Source of the DNA: JACNJF01 sp050288105
GTDB taxonomy: Bacteria > Pseudomonadota > Gammaproteobacteria > GCA-001735895
Reading direction: 5' to 3'
Length of the DNA: 64,000 nt
NCBI GenBank assembly: GCA_050288105.1
Contig: JBNKDE010000003.1
Span: 124,001 to 188,000, forward strand
In this document: positions 9,037 to 18,247 of the stretch, piece after piece
Layout: every line of letters starts with the position of its first letter
How positions within the stretch are numbered: position 1 is the first letter of the stretch
Program-made: the position numbers and the translations under genes
Notes under the pieces: model-generated
What the model saw: the letters and a program-made list of their open reading frames with translations, nothing else
What the model was told of the DNA's origin: nothing
Database searches by the model: none

Positions 9037-11019
9037 ATGCTTGACGCATTACTTTCAGCTTTAATCACCGTCGTGAGTGGATACCATGTTCTCTATCTGA
9101 TCAGTGGGGTTATTCTCGGACTGGCCATTGGTATTTTTCCCGGTCTTGGCGGCATAGTAGGTCTGTCATTATTACTGCCATTTCTTTATGGCATGGATCC
9201 TGTTTCAGCGCTGGCCATGTTGATTGGTCTGGTCGCAGTTATTCCCACCTCTGATACCTTTACCTCTGTGTTAATGGGCATACCGGGTTCCAGCGCATCA
9301 CAGGCAACAGTGCTGGATGGGTTTCCCCTCGCCAAACAGGGACATGCCGCAAGAGCACTGGGTGCTGCATTCGCCGCTTCTTTATTTGGTGGACTATTTG
9401 GTGCCATAGTCCTGACCGGCTTTATATTAATAGCCCAGCCCGTTATTTTATCTTTCGGCTCAGCCGAGTTGTTTATGCTGACGATTCTAGGGCTCAGTAT
9501 GGTTGGCGTACTGGCGGGTAACAGTATTGTCAAAGGACTTTCTTCCTGTGGTCTGGGGCTGTTGCTGGGAAGCGTAGGTGGTGCACCCGCAACAGGCGAA
9601 TACCGAATGACCTTTGATATTGATTATCTTACCGATGGCATTCCACTGGTCATTGTGGGTCTGAGCATCTTTGCAATTCCGGAAATTATAGATTTATTAC
9701 GCCAGAATCGAGCGATTTCGCAAACCGCCAAACTTGGCTCTGGATGGCTGGATGGCTTTAAGGACATGATCAAACATCGCTGGTTATGTTTACGTTGTGC
9801 CGGTATAGGTTGTGTCGTGGGCGCGATACCCGGTCTAGGTGGAAGTGTCGTCGACTGGATTTCTTATGGGCATGCGGTTCAAACCACCCGGGATAAATCG
9901 AAATTTGGCAAAGGAGAAATACGTGGCGTGTTAGCGCCAGAGTCATCCAACAATGCAAAGGAAGGCGGCGCTTTGATTCCAACCCTGCTATTTGGCATTC
10001 CCGGCTCAGGCAGTATGGCAGTATTTCTGGGTGGTATGGTTTTGATAGGCATCGAGCCCGGCCCTAATATGGTTACTGCCGACCTGGAAACCACCTATGT
10101 AATTGTCTGGTCACTGGCACTTGCGAATGTTTTTGGTGCAGGCTCCTGCCTTTTCCTGTCACCCTGGGTCGCTAAATTAACGACCATCCGATACTCACTG
10201 CTGGCACCGTTTATGATTATGGTGATCTGTTTTGCAGCCTTTCAGGCGACGCGTGATATCTATGATCTGGTCGCTTTAGTGGTTATCGGCTTACTGGGCA
10301 TATTCATGAAACGGTTTGGCTGGCAAAGACCTGCATTTCTGATTGGTTATGTATTGGCTGATGGTATGGAAACCTATCTTTATCAGTCTGTACAATTTGA
10401 CGGCTGGTCATTCCTGTTAAAGCCCAGCGTGATGATAATTACATTGATCATTGTTGCATCGGTATATCTGGGTGCGAGGTTTGGTCATAGTGTGGACGAA
10501 TCTGGCTCGGACGGTGTCAAAAAATGGGTATACCCCAGTCTAACCCCTCAGCTTGTATTTTCCGCACTGGTATTTCTGGCATTTGCTTATGGATTATACG
10601 ATGCATTTCAACAATCCTTTCTGGGAGGCGTATTCACCGCTGGATTGTGTGTAGTCATGTTGATACTCAGCGGCATAGTACTGATTAAGCAGTTAATAAA
10701 AGGGACAGAGTCTTCTGAAGTCTATGACCATGAAGTAAGCGCCGGTTACATCGGTGATTCATCGGTAGCAAAACTTGGCGAGTATATCTACTGGCTGGTC
10801 GGTTTTGTGGTCGCTGTCTCTCTGGTCGGTTACATTATTGCTGTCACTATCTTCTTTATTTTATTCCTGCGCCTGAAAGCGGTTTCAAGCTGGACCCAGA
10901 CCCTGATACTAACCACTTCTGCAGTCAGTTTTCTGGTGTTCCTCGGCTGGATAATGGTACTTGATTATCCCCCTGGCGTTTTACAGAAAATTATTGATCT
11001 GCCCTGGCCGATCGGTTAG
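9037..11019 (+). CDS. tctA: Fused TctA-TctB tricarboxylate transporter membrane subunit
   Basis: A 660-residue multi-spanning membrane protein. Residues about 1-500 are TctA (FPGLGGIVGLSLLLPFLYG near the start, AIPGLGGSVVDWISY near 265, GIPGSGSMAVFLGGM near 325). The remaining 150 or so residues have four hydrophobic segments and match the small subunit TctB (LVGYIIAVTIFFILFL, ending in WIMVLDYPPGVL). The two subunits are normally separate proteins of about 500 and 150 residues, so this is a natural fusion. It works with TctC to import tricarboxylates with the cation gradient. It lies 12 bases before the Usp gene. Confidence 0.9.
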   Translation: MLDALLSALITVVSGYHVLYLISGVILGLAIGIFPGLGGIVGLSLLLPFLYGMDPVSALAMLIGLVAVIPTSDTFTSVLMGIPGSSASQATVLDGFPLAKQGHAARALGAAFAASLFGGLFGAIVLTGFILIAQPVILSFGSAELFMLTILGLSMVGVLAGNSIVKGLSSCGLGLLLGSVGGAPATGEYRMTFDIDYLTDGIPLVIVGLSIFAIPEIIDLLRQNRAISQTAKLGSGWLDGFKDMIKHRWLCLRCAGIGCVVGAIPGLGGSVVDWISYGHAVQTTRDKSKFGKGEIRGVLAPESSNNAKEGGALIPTLLFGIPGSGSMAVFLGGMVLIGIEPGPNMVTADLETTYVIVWSLALANVFGAGSCLFLSPWVAKLTTIRYSLLAPFMIMVICFAAFQATRDIYDLVALVVIGLLGIFMKRFGWQRPAFLIGYVLADGMETYLYQSVQFDGWSFLLKPSVMIITLIIVASVYLGARFGHSVDESGSDGVKKWVYPSLTPQLVFSALVFLAFAYGLYDAFQQSFLGGVFTAGLCVVMLILSGIVLIKQLIKGTESSEVYDHEVSAGYIGDSSVAKLGEYIYWLVGFVVAVSLVGYIIAVTIFFILFLRLKAVSSWTQTLILTTSAVSFLVFLGWIMVLDYPPGVLQKIIDLPWPIG

Positions 11020-11031
11020 GAGAATATACTG

Positions 11032-11892
11032 ATGAATACACCCAAAATATTAATGATGTTTCTAGGCACCGGCGATCAGGTGGATGAACGCCTGCATGGA
11101 TCCTTACTGGTGGCTAAAAAGCTAAACGCTCATCTAAGAGTAGTCCATACTCAGATGGACTCGAACTCTCTGCTGCCTGATGATCTTTCTATTCCCGTTG
11201 CAGCGCGTAAAAAGTTTACCCAGATGATGCTTGATGTGACTAGCAGCGAGACTCAGGATTTACGCGAAAAGTTTAAACTCTATTGCAAAGAGCTGGATGT
11301 AGACTTTTTAGAAGAGGGTAAAATCCCACCACAAGGCTGTTCCGCTGCATGGATTCCCATACAGGGATTACGCAGTACCATCGTGGGTAGCTATGGCAAA
11401 CTGGCAGACTGGATCATTATGGCCAGACCGCCAGAAGGACTGGTGACCGCCAGTTTTGAAGCTGCTGTACTGGAGACTGGCCGACCGGTCCTGATCATAC
11501 CGCGTCAATACGAACTTCCATCCTTTGACAACATACTGGTAGGCTGGAACTATCGAGCCGAGGCAGTTAAGGCGATGGCTGCAGCTATGCCATTGATGCA
11601 CTCAGCTAAAAGTATCAGAGTCATTACCTCGTCGAATTTCAAAGGTTACCATCCACCGATTGAGCTGGTTAGCGAATATCTATCGATGCATGGAATCGAT
11701 TCCAAATCCAGTATGATCGAATGCAACCCGAACAATGCAGGCAAGGAACTGTTAAAACAATGCAGTGAGAATAATATTAATTTGATTGTGATAGGGGCAT
11801 ATAGCAAACGCCGCATTCGTGATTTACTGTTTGGTGATGTAACACGTTACCTGCTACGGAAATCGCCCATACCCATTTTAATGGTGCATTAG
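11032..11892 (+). CDS. Universal stress protein family protein (two Usp-like halves)
   Basis: A 286-residue protein that looks like a tandem Usp. The N-terminal half (MFLGTGDQVDERLHGSLLVA) resembles a divergent Usp unit. The C-terminal half is clearer, with IVIGAYSKRRIRDLLFGD and a terminal SPIPILMVH strand. A good Shine-Dalgarno (TAGGAGA) precedes the ATG. It lies between the transporter and the isomerase with gaps of 12 and 8-11 bases, so it is part of the tct operon. Usp genes often accompany carboxylate transporters. Its role here is unknown. Confidence 0.8.
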   Translation: MNTPKILMMFLGTGDQVDERLHGSLLVAKKLNAHLRVVHTQMDSNSLLPDDLSIPVAARKKFTQMMLDVTSSETQDLREKFKLYCKELDVDFLEEGKIPPQGCSAAWIPIQGLRSTIVGSYGKLADWIIMARPPEGLVTASFEAAVLETGRPVLIIPRQYELPSFDNILVGWNYRAEAVKAMAAAMPLMHSAKSIRVITSSNFKGYHPPIELVSEYLSMHGIDSKSSMIECNPNNAGKELLKQCSENNINLIVIGAYSKRRIRDLLFGDVTRYLLRKSPIPILMVH

Positions 11893-11903
11893 GAGAATCA
11901 GTG

Positions 11904-12989
11904 ATGGCTACACAACTTCAGTCTATCCCCTGTGTTTTAATGCGCGGTGGTACTTCTAAAGGGCCTTATTTTCTTAGCCATGATCTCCCTGCAGATCGGG
12001 AGCAGATAGCTAAAATACTGCTGTCCGTCATGGGGTCACCCGATTCCAGGCAGATCGATGGTATTGGTGGCGCTGATACCCTGACCAGTAAAGTAGCGAT
12101 AGTCGGACCTTCCACCCATCCAGAGGCTCAGGTGGATTATCTGTTTGCCCAGGTAAGCATCGATAAAGCATTCGTCGATTTTGCTCCTTCCTGTGGCAAT
12201 ATGCTGTCGGGTGTAGGTCCATTTGCAATAGAGTCTGGTCTGGTTTCAGCGCAAGACGGAACCACCACGGTAAGCATACATAATGTCAACACGGGTGCGC
12301 TGATTGATGCGGTTGTGCAGACTGAGCAAGGCAAGGTTATCTATAGCGGTGACACATCTATTGATGGTGTGCCCGGCACAGCGGCTCCGATAATTTGTCG
12401 CTATCGTAATATTGCAGGTTCCAAAACTGGCGCTTTACTCCCTACGGGTAATGCGATTGATATTATCGATGGTATCGAGATGACGCTAATCGATGTCGCG
12501 ATGCCAATGATGATGTTACGCGCAAAAGATTTTGCACTCACCGGCAATGAATCCTACAGTGAAATAAATCAGCAGAAGGACCTGTTTCGACAAGTTGAAA
12601 GCTTACGCATCAAAGCCGGAGCACTGATGGGCCTGGGTGATGTCAGCGCTCTGGTGATACCAAAGGTAGCCTTATTATCTGAACCCCATGCCGGCGGCAG
12701 CATTACCTCACGCTATCTCACCCCGCATACCTGCCATGCGGCGCATGCAGTTACTGGTGGACTTTGCGTTGCCAGTTGCTGCAGATTAAAAGGGAGCATA
12801 GCGCATAGTCTGGCTCGCATTCAGGATAACGACCCGGTAACCATTACCATTGAACACCCGAGTGGGCATCTGGATATAGAATTATCAACACGTGAAGAAG
12901 CGGCGCAATTAAATGTTTTGTATGGCGGGGTGATTCGAACTGCACGCAAAATATTTCAGGGCAATGTTTTTTATCAGAATAAAGACTAG
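11904..12989 (+). CDS. PrpF / 4-oxalomesaconate tautomerase (GalD/LigU)-like isomerase
   Basis: A PrpF-family protein with two diaminopimelate-epimerase-like halves. The motif CVLMRGGTSKGPYFL and MGSPDSRQIDGIGG fit the PrpF/GalD/LigU group, which move double bonds or isomerise unsaturated tricarboxylates such as aconitate or oxalomesaconate. A candidate active-site Cys is in FAPSCGNML, with a second Cys-rich stretch CHAAHAVTGGLCVASC. The GTG at 11901 is also in frame, but the ATG at 11904 sits seven bases after AGGAGA and is preferred. Beside tcuAB and tct, the likely job is to interconvert trans- and cis-aconitate or related acids. This is inference from family chemistry. Confidence 0.85.
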   Translation: MATQLQSIPCVLMRGGTSKGPYFLSHDLPADREQIAKILLSVMGSPDSRQIDGIGGADTLTSKVAIVGPSTHPEAQVDYLFAQVSIDKAFVDFAPSCGNMLSGVGPFAIESGLVSAQDGTTTVSIHNVNTGALIDAVVQTEQGKVIYSGDTSIDGVPGTAAPIICRYRNIAGSKTGALLPTGNAIDIIDGIEMTLIDVAMPMMMLRAKDFALTGNESYSEINQQKDLFRQVESLRIKAGALMGLGDVSALVIPKVALLSEPHAGGSITSRYLTPHTCHAAHAVTGGLCVASCCRLKGSIAHSLARIQDNDPVTITIEHPSGHLDIELSTREEAAQLNVLYGGVIRTARKIFQGNVFYQNKD

Positions 12990-13006
12990 TACTGCAGGAT
13001 ATAGAA

Positions 13007-14062
13007 TTGAAGTTCAATTCACCGATGAGTGATGTTAGAGCCGGTATACTGGCCTTTGTGCTCGCCCTACCCGGTGTTTACCTTTTTCTTTTTTTTGATT
13101 TACCTCTGCCCTGGTTGCTGGGTGCAATATTTCCATTGCTGATTGCATCACGCTTCGAACGCATACAACTCATCTCAGCCAAACCGCTCACCCATCCTGC
13201 CAGGGCTATTTTAGGTATTGCTATTGGCGCTTCCTTTACCCCTGAAATTATAGATTCACTGGATAATTATTTGATTAGCTTAATGTTTATGCTGCCTTTT
13301 CTTTTTATTGTGGTCGGTCTGGGCAAATACTATTACCAGCACATCATTGGTTATGATAAAGCAACCAGCACTTTTTGTGCCTTGCCCGGTGGCCTGCTCG
13401 AAATGACTCTAATTTGTGAAAGCTTTGGCGCCGATATGAAGCGGGTATTACTGACTCATGCTACACGGGTACTATTGATAATTTACGGCATTCCCTTTCT
13501 GATTCAGCTCACCACGGATATCGATCTGAGTGGGCATTTTGTCATGCCCGCTAATAGCAATGAATTTGTACTGGGTGAAATGCTCGTAGTCCTGGCCTGT
13601 GCTTTAGCGGGTTGGTGGCTTGCTTATCATTTCAGGATTAGTGGTGCATCCATCATAGGCCCGATGACCGCCTGCGCCGCGCTATATCTCACCGGTTGGG
13701 TAACCTATAAACCACCGGGAGAGTTGATTAATCTGGCGCAGTTGATACTGGGCATCCGCCTGGGCCTGTCGTTTAAGGGAATTGCGCGCAATGAGGTTAT
13801 GAGGAATGTTATTTATGCTTCCGGGTTATTTGTCATACTACTCCTGGTCGTGCTGCTAACCGCTTATTGTGTGCACCTGATTACGGATATTCCGTTGATT
13901 GCAACCTTCCTGGCCTATGTACCTGGCGGGCAGGCTGAGATGAATATTATCGCGATTGTCATAGGTGTTCATATTCCTTATATCGCCTTACACCATGTGA
14001 CTCGCATGTTCCTGGTTATTGCATTAGCACCAGCTTTGGCTAATAAATTTACCAAAGCCTAA
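13007..14062 (+). CDS. AbrB-family integral membrane protein
   Basis: A 351-residue inner-membrane protein with about ten hydrophobic segments in two similar halves (LPLPWLLGAIFPLL near the start, ISGASIIGPMTACAALYLTG in the second half). This is the AbrB/COG3180 duplication family (often mislabelled ammonia monooxygenase). These proteins frequently neighbour TTT transporters and are of unknown transport role. Start: a TTG at 13007 has AGGA seven bases upstream, while the first ATG (13025) has no visible ribosome-binding site, so TTG is preferred. It is the last gene of the tct operon. Confidence 0.82.
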   Translation: MKFNSPMSDVRAGILAFVLALPGVYLFLFFDLPLPWLLGAIFPLLIASRFERIQLISAKPLTHPARAILGIAIGASFTPEIIDSLDNYLISLMFMLPFLFIVVGLGKYYYQHIIGYDKATSTFCALPGGLLEMTLICESFGADMKRVLLTHATRVLLIIYGIPFLIQLTTDIDLSGHFVMPANSNEFVLGEMLVVLACALAGWWLAYHFRISGASIIGPMTACAALYLTGWVTYKPPGELINLAQLILGIRLGLSFKGIARNEVMRNVIYASGLFVILLLVVLLTAYCVHLITDIPLIATFLAYVPGGQAEMNIIAIVIGVHIPYIALHHVTRMFLVIALAPALANKFTKA

Positions 14063-14241
14063 GTCCAGAACCAGCCGCTCGCTCGGAGTTAGTTTGTTAT
14101 TTCAAATCTACTCAGTTGGTCAAGGCTGAGTAAACTAAGCCAGATATCAGCACTTCTTTAGATAAATACTTCACATTCTGTCAACCAAATCTCCTGTTAT
14201 GCGTTGTACCCGACACAAACTAACAAAACAGGAACCCCAAA

Positions 14242-16068
14242 ATGCAAACAGGAATACACAATATCAGTCTGCTGACCCGATGGATTATTGTTTTAATCAT
14301 GACCCTCGGCATACTCAGTGGTTGCGGCGGCTCTAGCGATCCGGCCACCAGCGATGCAGAAAGCCGTTTATATATCTCGCTGACCGATGCAGAAGGCGAC
14401 TTTACCCAGTACAAGGTAGAAGTGAGCGAGCTCAAACTGTATCGGGCAAATGGCTCGATTATCGAAACCATGCCAGCGACTGCGACACTGGATTTCGCAC
14501 AATACGTTGATGTCACCGAATTTCTGACCACCACTACCGTCCCACTGGGTAACTACAAAAAGGTTGAAGTTACGCTGGATTTTACTAATGCCGAAATCTC
14601 GGTAGAAAATGCCTCAGGTGATTCAGTACCCGCCACAGCAGTGGATGAAAACAATGACCCGTTAGGGGTAATGACATTGACTACCCTGATCAATGGCAAC
14701 AGTGGTTTCGAGATCGCCCCAGGAAAACCCGCCAGCCTGTCTATCGACTTTAACCTGGAAGCTTCCAACGAAGTCGTCATGGCAGCTGATGGAAACAGCG
14801 CGACAGTTACGGTCAACCCGGTGCTAATCGCCAGCACCGAAATGGATGATGATAAAATCCGTCGCCTGCGCGGACTGCTGGAGTCTGTTGATGAAACCAC
14901 TTCATCCTTCGTGGTAGACATTCGTCCCTTCCGTGTGCGTCATAATACCCATGGTGAAATCACCGTTCTGACCAATAGCGAAACCGTTTACGAAATTGAT
15001 GGAAACAGCTATGACGCCAGCAGCGGATTAACGGCACTCGCCCTGCTGGATAGCAACAGCCCGATTATTGTGCTGGGTAACTTTGATTTTCAATTGCAAA
15101 CCTATACAGCATTAGAGGTTTATGCGGGAAGCAGTGTGCCCTGGGATAAACAGGACGTCCTGAAAGGTAGCGTCATTGCGCGCTCCGGCAACACCCTGAC
15201 CGTGCTGGGAGCCACCGTAGAACTCAAGGAAGGCCAGTTCGTTTTTAATGATGAAGTTACCCTGCTGGTGGATGATACAACCGCCGTAACACGCCAGGGC
15301 AGCGAAGACAGCTTTAGCATTGCAGACCTGAGTGTTGGACAACAGATCGAAGTTCTGGGTGATGTCAGCAGCGATAACACCACCATGGATGCTACCGTCG
15401 ATGGTCTGGTGCGTATGCGCTACAGTGATATCAGCGGCCTGGTCGTCTCTGCGTCACCACTGGAGGTTGATGTACAAACCTACAACCGTCGCAATATCAG
15501 CCAGTTTGATTTCTCAGGTACCGGTGTAGATGCAGCAAACGACGCCGATCCAGCTCAGTACCAGGTCAACAGCGGCACGCTGACTCTGGATGGTATCGCG
15601 CTTAATGATCCCATCAAGCTGCGCGGCTTCCCAACGCCATTCGGCACCGCTCCGGAAGATTTCACAGCCACCACGCTGGCGCTGTTTGATGATATTCACA
15701 GTAAAATTATCGTTGATTACCCCGCTTTTGGTGTAGATGATGCGATTGCTTCGCTGGATGAAAATGGACTACTGCTCAACCTCGCCAGTGCTAATGAAAC
15801 CCAGTATCTGGTACAGGCAGGCATTTACACTGAGCTTGCAACACTGGCCAGTATGCCGTTAATCCTGCCCAATGATGGCTCAGCGCTGTACGCGATTCAG
15901 CAACATCATTCATTACAGGTATTCACCGACTGGCAGAGTTTTCAGGATGCCCTGACTACTGCGCTGGCAAATGGCGACATGGTGAAGTATGTGCATGCCG
16001 CTGGCGAATATGATGCTGACGCATTAACCCTGTTAACTCACTATCTAGTGATAAGAATCACACAATGA
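14242..16068 (+). CDS. DUF4382 and DUF5666 domain lipoprotein
   Basis: A 608-residue protein with a lipoprotein signal (MTLGILSGCGGSSD, lipobox LSGC near residue 29). A DUF4382 domain follows (RLYISLTDAEGDFTQYKVEV, about 45-190), and then DUF5666-type beta repeats (VIARSGNTLTVLG, SVGQQIEVLGDV, about 300-400). It is probably anchored in the outer membrane. It is first in a plus-strand series of envelope proteins ending in a sigma factor. A stem-loop separates it from the next gene. No function is known for either domain. Confidence 0.85.
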   Translation: MQTGIHNISLLTRWIIVLIMTLGILSGCGGSSDPATSDAESRLYISLTDAEGDFTQYKVEVSELKLYRANGSIIETMPATATLDFAQYVDVTEFLTTTTVPLGNYKKVEVTLDFTNAEISVENASGDSVPATAVDENNDPLGVMTLTTLINGNSGFEIAPGKPASLSIDFNLEASNEVVMAADGNSATVTVNPVLIASTEMDDDKIRRLRGLLESVDETTSSFVVDIRPFRVRHNTHGEITVLTNSETVYEIDGNSYDASSGLTALALLDSNSPIIVLGNFDFQLQTYTALEVYAGSSVPWDKQDVLKGSVIARSGNTLTVLGATVELKEGQFVFNDEVTLLVDDTTAVTRQGSEDSFSIADLSVGQQIEVLGDVSSDNTTMDATVDGLVRMRYSDISGLVVSASPLEVDVQTYNRRNISQFDFSGTGVDAANDADPAQYQVNSGTLTLDGIALNDPIKLRGFPTPFGTAPEDFTATTLALFDDIHSKIIVDYPAFGVDDAIASLDENGLLLNLASANETQYLVQAGIYTELATLASMPLILPNDGSALYAIQQHHSLQVFTDWQSFQDALTTALANGDMVKYVHAAGEYDADALTLLTHYLVIRITQ

Positions 16069-16090
16069 TTGCAGCGCCTATCCACCTTGT

Positions 16091-16124
16091 TACAATCCCC
16101 GCATCATTTGATGAGGGGATTGTA
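16091..16124 (+). promoter_or_regulatory. Long hairpin covering the ribosome-binding site of the next gene
   Basis: Near-perfect inverted repeat with arms TACAATCCCCGCATCA and TGATGAGGGGATTGTA around TT (one mismatch in 16 pairs). The last base of the right arm is the A of the ATG at 16124, so the GAGGGG ribosome-binding stretch is buried in the stem. It may end the upstream transcript, hold translation of the small gene low, or both. No T-run follows. Confidence 0.65.
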
Positions 16125-16360
16125 TGCCCAAAGCGTGGATATTTGCCTGCCTGTTATTGTTTGAATGCAATATGGCCCAGGCTCAACAGGATACCGAGAG
16201 CAACGATGCGCCCTCGGTATCCCTTGATTTTCTGGAATTTCTGTCTGATTTTGGAACAGTGGATGAGAGCAGTTATGAAATTATTGAATACCACGCCGAA
16301 AAGGATCTGGCTGATAAAAAGCCCGTCATAAAGGTCAGGGAGAATACCAATGAAGATTAA
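16124..16360 (+). CDS. Small secreted protein of the sigma-factor operon
   Basis: A 78-residue protein with a short signal peptide (MPKAWIFACLLLFECNMAQA, cleavage near residue 20) and an acidic mature part containing VSLDFLEFLSDFG. It overlaps the DUF3106 gene by 11 bases, which argues that it is real and cotranslated. Its start codon lies at the foot of a long hairpin. Similar small proteins are, in my memory, seen beside DUF3106 and sigma genes. The function is unknown. A longer overlapping frame (16065-16331) lacks a signal peptide and is rejected. Confidence 0.7.
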   Translation: MPKAWIFACLLLFECNMAQAQQDTESNDAPSVSLDFLEFLSDFGTVDESSYEIIEYHAEKDLADKKPVIKVRENTNED

Positions 16361-16823
16361 ATACCTTTACCTGTTGTTACTGCTAATTGCATTTCCTGCC
16401 CAGGCTATCGAATGGCAGGACATCGACCCTGAGGTACAGACACTGCTATCGCCTTATCAGGATCAATGGGCAGACCTCAACCCACAAAGGCAACAGAAAA
16501 TTGTCAGTGGCGCCCAGCTCTGGCTCAACATGGATAGCGCGCAACAGCAGCAGATGACCGATCGCTTCAAACGCTGGAACGCGATGGATAGCGAGCAGAG
16601 AGCGGCAGTACTCAACCGTTTTCGGCAATTCAACCAGCTAAGCGATGAACAGCGACTCAAGGTACGCACTAAATTCCAGCAGTTCAAAAGCCTGCCTCCA
16701 GGGCAGCAGAAGAAACTGAAAGCGCAATGGAAAAGCATGTCGCGTAAACAACGCGCGAATGTACTGAAAAACCTGAACAATACGCGCAAAAACCTGAATC
16801 CACCGAAAAAGCTCGGCCAATGA
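16350..16823 (+). CDS. DUF3106 domain secreted protein
   Basis: A 157-residue protein. A signal peptide ends near AFPAQA-IE. The rest is a repetitive, charged helical domain (MDSAQQQQMTDRFKRWNAMD, LSDEQRLKVRTKFQQF, LPPGQQKKLKAQWKSM), the hallmark of DUF3106. It is probably periplasmic. The stop overlaps the start of the beta-barrel-like gene by four bases. DUF3106 genes commonly lie near an ECF-type sigma factor, as here. The biochemical role is not known. Confidence 0.85.
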   Translation: MKIKYLYLLLLLIAFPAQAIEWQDIDPEVQTLLSPYQDQWADLNPQRQQKIVSGAQLWLNMDSAQQQQMTDRFKRWNAMDSEQRAAVLNRFRQFNQLSDEQRLKVRTKFQQFKSLPPGQQKKLKAQWKSMSRKQRANVLKNLNNTRKNLNPPKKLGQ

Positions 16824-17692
16824 AGTCTGTTCATATGGCCCTGGCCTGTACCAGCTTACTGATTCCTGCCCTGTCTCCTGTACCGCTTCATGCAGAAGAC
16901 TGGATAGGGCTGGATGATGAACCCCTGACCCAGCTAGGCTATGCCTATTCCTTAGGCCAGGATGATAGCGACAGCCACCAGCTGAGTCTCTATCATGAAC
17001 TCGACAGCACAATCGATATCAGTATCCAGTACAGCTATAACAGTACTGCTACCGATACTCAGGACTTCAGCTACGATAATTTTTTCGGCCAGTTGAGCTG
17101 GATCGCCAGTGAAAACCTGCGCATGGGTATAGATTATCAATACCAGGGCAAGGATCAGGAGCTCGAGATCAGCAACCTCGGCCTGATGGCAAGCTACACC
17201 CGGTTCCCCTTAACCGTCAGCTTTGAGTATCGAAGCGGCAGCCTGAATGCTTATACCCAAAGCCAGATTATCAGCTCTCTGGTGCCCGACAGAATCGAGT
17301 CGGATATGCACAGCGAACACTACAGCATCAACTGGTTTTCGCAGGATTACGGGGTTTATATCAACCACCAGCAATACCACTATGAGAAAAACCTTAGCGC
17401 ATTAAATAACCAGCCCCTGCTGCAGGCACTGGTGAAACCGGGCGTACTGGCCAACAGTGGATTAATGCTGAACGCCAGCACCGTCGCAGGCATCACCTAC
17501 TACCAGGATAAACGCGAACTGAGCTGGCTGCTGGCACACAGCCGTTTTGAAGTCGATGACAGCCAGACCGACTCGCTACAGTTCGAGTGGCGCGAGATCA
17601 TGCAGCAGTTGAGTATTGTCTACAGCGTGGCTGCAACCGATGAAGCCAATGACAATCTATCCTTCGGCATAGGATTTGAATGGAATGTGTAA
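16820..17692 (+). CDS. Putative outer-membrane beta-barrel protein
   Basis: A 290-residue protein with an N-terminal signal peptide (cleavage near PLHA-ED, about residue 25). Alternating polar and hydrophobic strands continue to the end (SIQYSYNSTATDTQ, LRMGIDYQYQGKDQ, LSFGIGFEWNV). The pattern suits an outer-membrane barrel of about 12 strands, although the C-terminus ends in Val rather than the usual Phe or Trp. It overlaps the DUF3106 gene by four bases and is 15 bases before the sigma-factor gene. No family is recognised. Confidence 0.65.
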   Translation: MKSVHMALACTSLLIPALSPVPLHAEDWIGLDDEPLTQLGYAYSLGQDDSDSHQLSLYHELDSTIDISIQYSYNSTATDTQDFSYDNFFGQLSWIASENLRMGIDYQYQGKDQELEISNLGLMASYTRFPLTVSFEYRSGSLNAYTQSQIISSLVPDRIESDMHSEHYSINWFSQDYGVYINHQQYHYEKNLSALNNQPLLQALVKPGVLANSGLMLNASTVAGITYYQDKRELSWLLAHSRFEVDDSQTDSLQFEWREIMQQLSIVYSVAATDEANDNLSFGIGFEWNV

Positions 17693-17707
17693 ACAGGAAA
17701 CCAATCG

Positions 17708-18247
17708 ATGGATGAAAACACTCGCCAGCAGCTTGATCAATTCCTGGCACGATTTGAAACCGAGGCCTATAAAGTGTCACTGATCATCACTCAAAACCGC
17801 GAAGATGCGCTGGAAGTTGTACAGGACAGCATGCTAAAGCTGGTACAGAAATACAGCCATAAATCGGCCGATGAGTGGCGCCTGCTGTTCTTCCGCATCC
17901 TACAAAATAAGCTGCGTGATTATCAGCGGCGTCAGCAGGTTAAAAAGTTTTTCCATTTTGCCAGCAGCAAAACAGAGCAACAGGCCGACCCCGTCGAACA
18001 GATAACAGACCCGGCACCCTCGTCACCCGAAAATAAACTGCATAGCGAACATGCACTGAACGATATTCAGCAGCTACTGACCCAGCTTCCCCTGCGTCAG
18101 CGCCAGGTATTTTTACTCAGGGCATGGCAGGAATTCTCAACGCGCGAAACCGCTTTTGCGCTGTCCATCTCTGAAGGCAGCGTCAAAACCCATTACAAAC
18201 GTGCCATCGATTATCTGCGCTCACAGTTAGGAGAGCATTATGAATAA
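17708..18247 (+). CDS. RNA polymerase sigma factor, ECF-type sigma-70 family
   Basis: A 179-residue sigma factor. Region 2 is at about 15-80 (EDALEVVQDSMLKLVQKY, LFFRILQNKLRDYQRR) and region 4 at about 115-172 (LTQLPLRQRQVFLLRAWQEF, ALSISEGSVKTHYKRAIDYL). It has the length of an ECF factor. It overlaps the next gene by eight bases. The preceding envelope genes and the following membrane-anchored protein suggest that it senses an envelope state and may control its own operon. Confidence 0.88.
   Translation: MDENTRQQLDQFLARFETEAYKVSLIITQNREDALEVVQDSMLKLVQKYSHKSADEWRLLFFRILQNKLRDYQRRQQVKKFFHFASSKTEQQADPVEQITDPAPSSPENKLHSEHALNDIQQLLTQLPLRQRQVFLLRAWQEFSTRETAFALSISEGSVKTHYKRAIDYLRSQLGEHYE

Noticed and set aside
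16065..16331. 88-codon frame overlapping the small sigma-operon gene
   Set aside because: No signal peptide or motif. The +2-shifted frame from 16124 has a clean signal peptide and overlaps the next gene in the usual way.
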